Source: Paracoccus seriniphilus (GTDB taxonomy: Bacteria > Pseudomonadota > Alphaproteobacteria > Rhodobacterales > Rhodobacteraceae). From it: a stretch of DNA of 64,000 nt. The stretch lies in contig NZ_CP067129.1 of NCBI RefSeq assembly GCF_028553745.1, forward strand, positions 292,501 to 356,500. Direction: 5' to 3'. The translations under genes and the position numbers were made by a program. The notes under the pieces were generated by a model. It was not told the origin of the DNA, made no database searches, and saw only the letters and a list, made by a program, of their open reading frames with translations. The first letter of the stretch is position 1, and each line of letters opens with the position of its first letter. This document shows, piece by piece, positions 56,779-64,000 of this stretch.

Positions 56779-58194
56779 ATGAAACATTATCTGATTGCAG
56801 GGCTTGGGGGCATTCTTGCCGGAGCCGTTGTCACGACCCAGCTTGCAGGGCCGCTGGTCGCGCAAGAGGCAGGCAAGAATACATCGGTCTATGAGCAGTT
56901 GGAACTGTTCGGAAATGTCTTCGAGCGGGTGCGTGCCGATTATGTCGAGGTGCCCGACGACAAGGAACTGATCGAAGCGGCCATCAATGGCATGCTGACT
57001 TCGCTTGATCCGCACAGTTCGTTCCTGTCTGCAGATGACTATGAAGAGATGCAGACCCAGACCCGCGGCAGCTTTGGCGGATTGGGGATCGAGGTCAGCC
57101 AGGAAGACGGGCTGGTCAAGGTCGTCTCGCCGATTGATGACACACCCGCGGCCGAAGCCGGGGTCAAGGCGGGTGACTATATCACCCATGTGAACGGCGA
57201 ATCGCTGCTGGGCCTGACGCTGGACGAGGCCGTCGACATGATGCGCGGTCCGGTGGGATCCGAAATCACGGTCACGCTGCTGCGTGAGGGCGAAAACGAG
57301 CCCTTCGATCTGACCATGACGCGCGACACGATCAAGCTGACCGTCGTGAAGACCCGGATCGAAGGTCATGCGGTCGTGCTGCGGGTTTCGACCTTCAATG
57401 ACGAAACCTATGATACCCTCAAGGTCGAACTGGAAAAGGCCGTCAATGAAATCGGCGGCATCGACAAGGTTACCGGCTTCGTGCTGGATCTGCGCAACAA
57501 TCCGGGCGGGCTGCTGAACCAGGCGATCAGCGTTTCGGATGCCTTCCTCGATGCCGGGGAAATCGTCAGCACTCGTGGCCGCATGCCCGAGGAAAGCGAA
57601 CGCTGGAACGCCGAGCCGGGCGATCTGGCACAGGGCAAGCCCATGGTCGTGCTGATCAATGGAGGTTCGGCCAGTGCCTCGGAGATCGTCACGGGGGCCC
57701 TGCAGGATCACCATCGCGCCATCGTCGTGGGCGAGAAATCCTTTGGCAAGGGCTCGGTCCAGACCGTCATGCCGGTCACATCCGACAGCGCGATCCGCCT
57801 GACCACGGCGCGCTATTACACGCCCTCGGGGCGCTCGATCCAGTCGCTTGGCATCCAGCCTGATATCCTGGTGGCCCAACCGCGACGCGCGGTGAACGAG
57901 GAAGAGGACGAACCGCGCAGCCAGTCGAATTTCGGCCGCAGCGAGGCAGATCTGCGCGGCGCGCTGAACAATGATTCCATCAGCGATGAAGAAAGAAAGC
58001 AGATGGAAGACGAGGCTGCCGAGGTCGAGGCGACCGCGAAGCTGCGCGAAGAGGATTACCAGCTGGCCTATGCCGTCGATATCCTCAAGGGGTTGGCGGC
58101 TGTCGATTACACGGCCGATGACGTTCCCGCCAAGGATGCGCCTGCCGTGACGGGGCAGGGCAAGGATTCGGATGCGGCCAATGACAAGGGCTGA
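56779..58194 (+). CDS. ctpA: S41 C-terminal processing peptidase
   Basis: 471 residues. Signal/anchor (about 1-30), PDZ domain (about 95-180, [16 protein letters not shown]), and a catalytic domain with Ser in [11 protein letters not shown] near 296 and Lys in [11 protein letters not shown] near 320. An acidic linker tail ends the protein. Degrades or trims periplasmic proteins with exposed C-termini. Starts 16 bases after the EnvC-like gene. Confidence 0.93.
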   Translation: MKHYLIAGLGGILAGAVVTTQLAGPLVAQEAGKNTSVYEQLELFGNVFERVRADYVEVPDDKELIEAAINGMLTSLDPHSSFLSADDYEEMQTQTRGSFGGLGIEVSQEDGLVKVVSPIDDTPAAEAGVKAGDYITHVNGESLLGLTLDEAVDMMRGPVGSEITVTLLREGENEPFDLTMTRDTIKLTVVKTRIEGHAVVLRVSTFNDETYDTLKVELEKAVNEIGGIDKVTGFVLDLRNNPGGLLNQAISVSDAFLDAGEIVSTRGRMPEESERWNAEPGDLAQGKPMVVLINGGSASASEIVTGALQDHHRAIVVGEKSFGKGSVQTVMPVTSDSAIRLTTARYYTPSGRSIQSLGIQPDILVAQPRRAVNEEEDEPRSQSNFGRSEADLRGALNNDSISDEERKQMEDEAAEVEATAKLREEDYQLAYAVDILKGLAAVDYTADDVPAKDAPAVTGQGKDSDAANDKG

Positions 58195-58198
58195 GGGC

Positions 58199-58690
58199 AT
58201 GGTTGCAGATCGGTCAGGGCCGGGCGGCTTGCCCTATCGGCCTTGCGCCGGCGTGATGCTGATGAACCGTCAGGGGCTGGTTTTTGCCGGGCAACGGCTG
58301 GACCGGCCCGGTGCCTGGCAGATGCCGCAGGGCGGGATCGATGCCGGAGAGACACCGCTTCAGGCGGCGTTGCGCGAATTGACCGAGGAAACCGGGATTC
58401 CGGAAGATAAGGTCGAGGTCGTCGCCGAGGCCCCGGGCTGGGTCTATTATGACCTGCCGCCGGAACTGCTGGGCAAGGTCTGGAAGGGCAGGTTCGGCGG
58501 ACAGCGCCAGAAATGGGTGCTGATGCGCTTTCTGGGTCAGGACAGTGATATCTGCATCGAGACAGAACATCCCGAATTCGACCGTTGGTGCTGGATGTCC
58601 GGCGATGACCTGCTGGACAGTATCGTGCCCTTCAAGCGCGCGGTTTACGAAGAGGTTCTTGCCGCCTTCCGCGCGCATCTGGCAGCTTAG
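58199..58690 (+). CDS. rppH: RNA pyrophosphohydrolase (Nudix)
   Basis: 163 residues. Removes 5' pyrophosphate from mRNA. Nudix box [20 protein letters not shown] begins near 44, with AWQMPQGG before it and [10 protein letters not shown] as in RppH. ATG 58199 is preferred; alternatives at 58172 and 58181 would lie within ctpA. Last gene of the rsfS-to-rppH run. Confidence 0.9.
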   Translation: MVADRSGPGGLPYRPCAGVMLMNRQGLVFAGQRLDRPGAWQMPQGGIDAGETPLQAALRELTEETGIPEDKVEVVAEAPGWVYYDLPPELLGKVWKGRFGGQRQKWVLMRFLGQDSDICIETEHPEFDRWCWMSGDDLLDSIVPFKRAVYEEVLAAFRAHLAA

Positions 58691-58733
58691 GCGTCGCGCC
58701 GCGTCCATATGGCCGCGGCGCCACCGTCTTTGA

Positions 58734-58973
58734 TCAGCCCTTCAGTTGGCGCTGACCTTCTGCGATGCAGATCTGATCGGCAGCCTTGACGCTCATGCCA
58801 TCGGGATGAGAGATCGAGCGATCCCAGTCACCGAGACCCCTGGTGTAAAGTTGGCAGACCACCGGGCCTTGTGGCGTATCGACCGTTACGGGATCCGATT
58901 CGAAATTCTTGGGCGAGCAACCCGCCACGATTGCGGTGGCGACGACGGCCAGGGCGATTTTGTTGAACATCAT
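58734..58973 (-). CDS. Small lipoprotein, unknown
   Basis: 79 residues. Lipobox IVAGC with Cys19, then a short globular region with two further cysteines (VVCQLYT and DQICIAEG) that could form a disulfide. Exported and lipid-anchored. Convergent with rppH, separated by a 43-base gap. I do not recognise the family. Confidence 0.72.
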   Translation of the reverse strand: MMFNKIALAVVATAIVAGCSPKNFESDPVTVDTPQGPVVCQLYTRGLGDWDRSISHPDGMSVKAADQICIAEGQRQLKG

Positions 58974-59067
58974 GAACTCCGATCACTGTGATGAATTGCG
59001 CTCTGACGAGCAATTGCACGTTTTGTCTAAAGTCAAATTAAACCATTTGGCAAGAAATCGAAACATA

Positions 59068-59092
59068 TCCGCCAGCATATATGGCTGGCGGA
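59068..59092 (-). terminator. Terminator after mltB-like gene
   Basis: A TCCGCCAG/CTGGCGGA stem with a nine-base loop. On the minus strand it is followed by a T-containing run, just downstream of the transglycosylase stop. Confidence 0.6.
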
Positions 59093-59117
59093 CATGAACG
59101 CGGCGACCCGGGTGGCT

Positions 59118-60380
59118 TTACTTGCGCAACTGCCCCAGCAGGATGGAGGTCGGATAGCCGTCAGGCGTCACGCCGATCGAACGCTGAAAGGCCGCCACGG
59201 CGGTCATCGTGCCCGAGCCGAACAGGCCGTCGATTTCGCCATCATAGAAGCCTTTGGCCCGCAATCTTTGCTGGATTTCCTTGCGTTCCGATGTCGAAAG
59301 AGGCCGGTCGTTGCGCGGCCAGGACCCCTGGATGCCCGAACGACCCGCGATCCGTTCCGCCAGAAAGGACACGCCAAGCGCATAGTTGTCCGAGTTGTTA
59401 TAGCGCAACAGTGCGCGGAAATTGTCCATGACCAGGAAGGCCGGGCCACGGGCGCCTGCGGGCATGATGATCGATCCGCTGCCCGACGGCAGCGATCCGC
59501 CACCAAAGCGCGTGACTCCCTGCGCGGCCCATGCCGAGTTGGACTTGCGCGTGCCCTTGCCGATCTGCCCCATGTTGAAGCTGTCCGGCAGACGCACTTC
59601 GGTCCCCCATGGCTGACCGCGTTTCCAGCCATTGCGCGCCAGATAGGCCGCCGTCGAGGCCAGGGCGTCGGTGGGATCGTCAGACCAGATGTCGCGACGA
59701 CCGTCGCCGGTGAAATCCACCGCATATTCCAGATAGGAGGTCGGCATGAACTGGGTATGGCCCATCGCGCCAGCCCAGCTGCCCAGCATGTGCTCGGCAT
59801 CCGTATCTCCGGCCTGCAGGATCTTCAGCGCCGCGATCAGCTGGTTCTGGAACATCTCGCCGCGGCGGCCATCATAGGCCAGCGTTGCCAGCGAGGGGAT
59901 GATCTGCATCTTGCCGCGGTTGGCGCCGAAATTGGACTCCATGCCCCATACGGCCAGGACGATTTCACGGGGAACGCCATAACGCGCCTCGATCGAGGCC
60001 AGCGTGCCGGACAGTTGCGCCCGTTTCTCGCGTCCGGTCGCAATGCGCGCATCCGAAACCGCGCTGTCCAGATACAACCAGACTGGCCGCGAGAACTCTG
60101 CCTGCTTCCGGTCAAGGCGAATGACATCGGGATTGTAGCGGGCGATCCGCATTGCACGGTCATAGGTGCTGGCAGAGACGCCCGAAGACAGCGCCCGCGC
60201 GCGGAAGGACTGGACGAAGCGCTGCAGACCTGCCTCGTCGCTTGCCGAAGCGGCGGGAATCGGTGATGGCGTCACCGGCGTGCTGCCGCTGTAACTGCCG
60301 GGGGTGCGGCTTGTGGGTCCGGCGCATGCGGCAAGGGCCCCGACAAGGGTCGTGGTCACTAGAAATCTGCTGAAACTCAT
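59118..60380 (-). CDS. Lytic murein transglycosylase, MltB family lipoprotein
   Basis: 420 residues. Lipobox LAAC (Cys19), then SLT-type catalytic domain (about 65-345) with Glu in WGMESNFGANRG near 144 and MGHTQFMPTSYL. C-terminal peptidoglycan-binding domain (about 352-420, RLRAKGFYDGEIDGLFG). Cleaves glycan strands to 1,6-anhydro-muropeptides. The ATG at 60380 gives the correct lipoprotein signal; the open frame extends upstream without one. Confidence 0.92.
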   Translation of the reverse strand: MSFSRFLVTTTLVGALAACAGPTSRTPGSYSGSTPVTPSPIPAASASDEAGLQRFVQSFRARALSSGVSASTYDRAMRIARYNPDVIRLDRKQAEFSRPVWLYLDSAVSDARIATGREKRAQLSGTLASIEARYGVPREIVLAVWGMESNFGANRGKMQIIPSLATLAYDGRRGEMFQNQLIAALKILQAGDTDAEHMLGSWAGAMGHTQFMPTSYLEYAVDFTGDGRRDIWSDDPTDALASTAAYLARNGWKRGQPWGTEVRLPDSFNMGQIGKGTRKSNSAWAAQGVTRFGGGSLPSGSGSIIMPAGARGPAFLVMDNFRALLRYNNSDNYALGVSFLAERIAGRSGIQGSWPRNDRPLSTSERKEIQQRLRAKGFYDGEIDGLFGSGTMTAVAAFQRSIGVTPDGYPTSILLGQLRK

Positions 60381-60501
60381 ATCAATCGCCCGTTCGTGAC
60401 TGCTGCTGTTATTATTGTGATTCAGTGTAGCAGTCAGGATTTGCCTTGGGTAGGGGCGGCCGCGGGCGTCACGGGCGCACTGGCCGGGCCGGGTCCGGCT
60501 T

Positions 60502-60834
60502 TCAGGCCTGTCCGTCGGCCGGTTTGTCCATGCCATCATAGAAAGGCTGGAACTGCGCGATGATCACCGAATTCTCGTCGGCGGCCCGCTGCATCAACGC
60601 CCGCTCTTCGTCGCTGATCTCATGCCCTTCGGCCAGCCGTTCTTCCAGGGTGCCATAGGCGGTCACATCCAGCGGTGCCATGTCAGCCTGTTTGAGGATG
60701 GCAACGGTTTCCCGCACGGCTTCGCCCTCATCCTTGCCGGAAGCAAAGCACATCAGCGCCGCGCCCGTGGCTTTCCTGGGCAGGCCGTCGCCGGCCTTGC
60801 GGCCGACTTCGACCAGCAGGGTATAGACATCCAT
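60502..60834 (-). CDS. Small hypothetical protein
   Basis: 110 residues, acidic, mixed helix/strand. Conserved-looking MDVYTLLVEVGRK start and a helical QRAADENSVIIAQ end. No membrane or signal segment. The ATG at 60834 has AAGGGGGC upstream; a longer frame is possible. Lies 121 bases upstream of the transglycosylase gene on the same strand and divergent from the YbaK-like gene. No function inferable. Confidence 0.65.
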   Translation of the reverse strand: MDVYTLLVEVGRKAGDGLPRKATGAALMCFASGKDEGEAVRETVAILKQADMAPLDVTAYGTLEERLAEGHEISDEERALMQRAADENSVIIAQFQPFYDGMDKPADGQA

Positions 60835-60996
60835 CGGGCTTGCCCCCTTGTTCATCTCTTTCGTTTGCGTAACCCTGCCGGCACAGGGCCGCAACCCCCG
60901 TGGTGCTGCTCCCTTGCCCGACCTGCCGCGGTGAAATCAACTTTTCGCGGTGGCTTTCCCCCGCTAGCTTCGCGGCGCCAGACAGGAGATGGGCTT

Positions 60997-61467
60997 ATGA
61001 GCAAGAGTTTGAAGCGCGTTCGCGCGGCACTGGAGGCTTCGGGCGAGGCGGTCGAAATCCTCGAGATGCCGGGCTCGACCCGCACCGCCGCCGAAGCCGC
61101 CGAGGCGGCGGGATGCCTGGTGGATCAGATCGCCAAGTCGATCATCTTTCGAGGCATTCAGAGTGACGAGATCTTCCTGTTCTTGACCGCCGGTGGCAAC
61201 CGTGTGGACCCGGAAAGGGCCGCAGGCGTCGCGGGACAGTCATTGGGCAAGGCGGATGCGGCGTTGATCCGTGCCGAAACCGGCTTTGCCATTGGCGGTG
61301 TAGCGCCAGTCGGCCATTTGAAACCGGTGCAATGCTATTTCGATCCGCGCCTGTCGGATTTCGATCAGATATGGGCGGCGGCAGGCACGCCGCGCCACAT
61401 CTTTGCCATTGCCCCGCAAGACCTGCTGAGGGTGACCGGGGCCGAGATCGCGGATTTTACCGGCTAG
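60997..61467 (+). CDS. YbaK/EbsC-family aminoacyl-tRNA deacylase
   Basis: 156 residues. The fold that hydrolyses mischarged tRNA: TRTAAEAAEAAGCLVDQIAKSIIF (landmark) with the conserved Lys near 46, AGGNRVDPE near 63 and GFAIGGVAPVGH near 93. Resembles the Cys-tRNA-Pro type, substrate not certain. ATG 60997 with CAGGAGA. The end overlaps the convergent hydrolase by four bases. Confidence 0.88.
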   Translation: MSKSLKRVRAALEASGEAVEILEMPGSTRTAAEAAEAAGCLVDQIAKSIIFRGIQSDEIFLFLTAGGNRVDPERAAGVAGQSLGKADAALIRAETGFAIGGVAPVGHLKPVQCYFDPRLSDFDQIWAAAGTPRHIFAIAPQDLLRVTGAEIADFTG

Positions 61468-62273
61468 GCCTGACGCCCCCTTGCAGGGCGCAGCAGGCGG
61501 CGCACCAACGGGCTGTTCCTGTCGCGCATGGCCTCGATGACATCGAAATGATGGCGACCCGGATCGATGACCAGTTCCGTTTCCGCGCCCAGACCGGCCC
61601 AGATATCCGCCAGGATGCGCGACTGGCGAATGAACTCGGGCCGCTCGGCGCCGCCAACCCATGGCGTCACCGGAATATCCATGCGCGGGCACAGAAGGGC
61701 GGGGCTTTCGCGCTGCGCCTCTTCGGCGTCGATATTCAGGGTATCGTTCATGCCGGTGCGCATCAACGGGCGCAGATCCGTCAGAGCCGAGATCGGAACA
61801 CAGGACGAGACGCGCGCGGCAATCTCATCTGGCAGGGTGCCGTCATTGCAGATCATGCGTGCTGCCAGGTGCCCGCCCGCCGAATGGCCGGTCAACGCGA
61901 TGGGACCGTCGACGATTTCCGCAGCCCTGACGATATCGGCGGCGATCTCGACCGTCATTTCGGTGATCCGCGCCCTGGGAGCCAGCGTATAGGCGGGAAA
62001 CAGCACGGCCCAGCCTGCGGCAAGGGGACCGGCCGCGAAATGTGACCAGAAGGAGGGGTCGAACTTCATCCAGTAGCCGCCATGAATGAAGACGGCGAGT
62101 CCGGCCACATCCCCGTCGGGCAGGAACAGGTCACTGCGGTCCATTTGACGCGGGGGATGCGCGGAACGAAATGCGGCGGCCTGTTCCTGCCAGCGCGGCG
62201 GATATTGGGCGGCATCGGGAATATGCGCGCCATTGGCATAGGCATCGTCCCAATCGGTGACTTTGTAGAACAT
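61464..62273 (-). CDS. Kynurenine formamidase-like alpha/beta hydrolase
   Basis: 269 residues. HGGYW at 64-68 is the oxyanion motif typical of eukaryotic-type arylformamidases. The nucleophile is Ser131 in GHSAGG, and a late His (GRHHFD) completes the triad. It lies divergent from kynureninase, the next step of tryptophan catabolism, supporting N-formylkynurenine hydrolysis. This is not the bacterial cyclase-fold KynB. Function is inferred from motif plus neighbour. Confidence 0.8.
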   Translation of the reverse strand: MFYKVTDWDDAYANGAHIPDAAQYPPRWQEQAAAFRSAHPPRQMDRSDLFLPDGDVAGLAVFIHGGYWMKFDPSFWSHFAAGPLAAGWAVLFPAYTLAPRARITEMTVEIAADIVRAAEIVDGPIALTGHSAGGHLAARMICNDGTLPDEIAARVSSCVPISALTDLRPLMRTGMNDTLNIDAEEAQRESPALLCPRMDIPVTPWVGGAERPEFIRQSRILADIWAGLGAETELVIDPGRHHFDVIEAMRDRNSPLVRRLLRPARGRQA

Positions 62274-62332
62274 GAACTTCTCCTCTTTCGCGCAGCAGAA
62301 CCCGCAGCTAGCTTTCGGTCAAGGGAGATGGA

Positions 62333-63523
62333 ATGATGACCGATTTCAGCAAGACACGGCAGGCTTTCGACCTGCCTGATGGGGTTACCTATCTGGACGG
62401 CAATTCGCTGGGACCGATGCCTGTCGGAGCGGCGCAGCGGGTGGCGCGCATGATGACCGAGGAATGGTCTCAGATGCTGATCACGGGCTGGAACAAGGCC
62501 GGTTGGTATACGCAGCCCCGGCGGGTCGCGGACCGGATTGCCCGGCTTGTCGGGGCCGGACCCGGGCAGGTGGTGATGGGCGACACCCTGTCGATCAAGG
62601 TGTTTCAGGCTGTCAGCGCCGCGCGCGCCCTGCGCCCCGACCGGCGGGTGATCCTGTCGGATCGCGGGAATTTCCCTTCGGATCTTTACGTGGCGCAGGG
62701 GCTTGCGCGGGCGGTCGATGCGGAATTGCGCGTGGTCGAACCCGAAGAGGTCGAGGCCGCGATCACCAAGGATATCGCCGTGCTGATGATCACCGAGGTG
62801 GATTACCGCACCGGCCGTCGCCACGACATGAAGGCCCTGACCCGAAAAGCCCATGAGATGGGCGCCCTGACGGTCTGGGATCTGGCGCATTCGGCGGGGG
62901 CAGTGGATGTCGCCTTGCTGGATGCGGATGCGGATTTCGCGGTGGGCTGCACTTATAAATATCTGAATGGCGGCCCCGGTTCACCGGCCTTTATCTGGAC
63001 CCATCCCCGCCATGCCGATGCGGCACAACCGATTCTTCAGGGCTGGATGGGGCATCGCGCGCCATTTGACTTCGATCTGGCATATCAGCCTGCCGCGGGC
63101 ATCGAGCGGATGCGCGTCGGCACACCGCCGGTCATCGCGCTGACGGCGCTGGATGCCGCGCTGGATGTCTGGGACGATGTGTCCCTGACGGATCTGCGCG
63201 CGCGCTCGATCGAACTGACACAGGCCTTCATTGCCGGGGTCGAGGCCAACTGTCCCGAGGTGGTTCTGCATTCACCGCGCGACCCGCAGCAGCGCGGGTC
63301 CCAGGTCGGGTTCCGTCATCCCCAAGCCTATGCGGTGATGCAGGCATTGATCGACCAGAAGATCATCGGTGACTTTCGCGCTCCGGATGTGCTGCGATTT
63401 GGCTTTGCGCCGCTTTACAATGGCTTGGACGATGTTGCGCGCGCCGTGGATGGCCTGACACGAATCTTGCGCGATCGCCTGTGGGATCGTGAAGATTATA
63501 TGCAACGCGCTGATGTGACGTAG
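62333..63523 (+). CDS. kynU: Kynureninase
   Basis: 396 residues. PLP enzyme splitting kynurenine to anthranilate and alanine. YLDGNSLGPMP near 20, NFPSDLY near 117, DLAHSAGAVDV near 184 and the Schiff-base Lys in TYKYLNGGPGSPAF near 212 are diagnostic. Starts 59 bases from the divergent formamidase gene with AGGGAGA; ATG 62333 or 62336. Confidence 0.96.
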   Translation: MMTDFSKTRQAFDLPDGVTYLDGNSLGPMPVGAAQRVARMMTEEWSQMLITGWNKAGWYTQPRRVADRIARLVGAGPGQVVMGDTLSIKVFQAVSAARALRPDRRVILSDRGNFPSDLYVAQGLARAVDAELRVVEPEEVEAAITKDIAVLMITEVDYRTGRRHDMKALTRKAHEMGALTVWDLAHSAGAVDVALLDADADFAVGCTYKYLNGGPGSPAFIWTHPRHADAAQPILQGWMGHRAPFDFDLAYQPAAGIERMRVGTPPVIALTALDAALDVWDDVSLTDLRARSIELTQAFIAGVEANCPEVVLHSPRDPQQRGSQVGFRHPQAYAVMQALIDQKIIGDFRAPDVLRFGFAPLYNGLDDVARAVDGLTRILRDRLWDREDYMQRADVT

Positions 63524-63586
63524 GGTCACAAGGCTTTCATATCGATACTTTCTGGCTCAGAAGTCTTTTACCGGGGAGTATTCGAC

Positions 63587-64000
63587 ATGATGGCATTTCG
63601 TATTGTTGCAACAGGTCTGGCTCTGCTCTGTGCTAGCCCGCTTCATGCAGACGACGAGGCGATCCGGGTAGAGATTGCCAAGGCGTCGCTGGAGCCGTTG
63701 CGCCTGCAGCTTGAACTCTCGGGCACCATCGAGGCGCTGGATACGATCGAGCTGAGCTTTCGTCAAAGCGGGCGCGTCACCGATGTGCTGGTCGAAGAAG
63801 GAGACCGGATCACCGCCGGACAGGTTCTGGCACGGCTTGATTCCGTGCAGCAGGATCAGGCGCTGAAAGTGGCCCAGGCCAGCCTGGAAGCCGCGCTGGC
63901 ATCTCAGGCGCAGACGCAGCAGGCCTATGACCGGGCAATTGCCATGCTGGCACGCGGCGTCGGGACGCGCGCCGCCCGTGACAGCGCCGAAGAGGCCTAT
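63587..64000 (+). CDS. RND efflux periplasmic adaptor (membrane fusion) protein, partial
   Basis: The first 138 residues are present; the gene runs off the window. Signal peptide about 1-21 (ends HADD), then a biotinyl-lipoyl-like half (ELSFRQSGRVTDVLVEEGDRI, landmark) and the start of the helical hairpin (about 90-138, Gln/Ala-rich). Adaptors of this type join an RND pump to TolC. Preceded by GGGGAG at 63573. The transporter gene should follow outside the window. Confidence 0.85.
   Translation, partial: MMAFRIVATGLALLCASPLHADDEAIRVEIAKASLEPLRLQLELSGTIEALDTIELSFRQSGRVTDVLVEEGDRITAGQVLARLDSVQQDQALKVAQASLEAALASQAQTQQAYDRAIAMLARGVGTRAARDSAEEAY

Overview
The window is G+C-rich DNA from an alphaproteobacterium, most likely the Rhodobacteraceae/Paracoccaceae (Paracoccus or a close relative). 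This is inferred from the rRNA-tRNA-fMet order, the xseB-ispA-dxs cluster, a compact flagellar cluster with MotE and a CtrA-type box, and the overall protein style. It opens inside a 23S rRNA gene, followed by 5S rRNA and initiator tRNA-Met.

A 15.9-kb integrated element (about 2135-17997) sits in the 3' part of tRNA-fMet, bounded by a 45-bp direct repeat. At its right end lie a tyrosine recombinase and an unknown cargo gene. A leftward operon then encodes a MerR-type regulator, an excisionase-like protein, a small unknown protein, a primase-helicase, small and large terminase, portal, a fused prohead protease/major capsid protein and a gpW-like connector. No tail, lysis or baseplate genes are present. 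This is the gene set expected of a capsid-forming satellite (cfPICI-like) rather than of a complete prophage. A visibly lower-G+C cassette interrupts the packaging operon between terL and portal. It holds an HNH nuclease gene and a convergent gene for a DNA methyltransferase with two tandem catalytic domains, probably a restriction-modification or anti-phage module.

Right of the element lie chromosomal genes: a LysR/SDR divergent pair; carB; a large RTX protein with almost identical 390-bp repeats; a DUF2218/quinone-reductase pair; tRNA-Lys; dapF-mtaB; xseB-ispA-dxs (isoprenoid precursors); and two divergent flagellar operons (fliF-fliH-fliN-fliP leftward; fliL-x-motE-motA-x-flhA-fliR-flhB-fliJ-like rightward) that share a control region with a CtrA-like site.

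Next come the biotin operon bioB-F-D-A, a secreted EEP-family protein with leuD, a membrane protein separating leuD from leuC, an MscS channel, and rsfS-rlmH-gpmI-envC-ctpA-rppH (ribosome silencing and modification, glycolysis, cell-wall control, mRNA 5'-end processing). A small lipoprotein, an MltB-type transglycosylase, a YbaK-like deacylase, and a divergent kynurenine formamidase-like/kynureninase pair follow. The window ends inside an RND efflux adaptor gene.

All functional calls come from reading motifs and family resemblance by eye; no database search was run.
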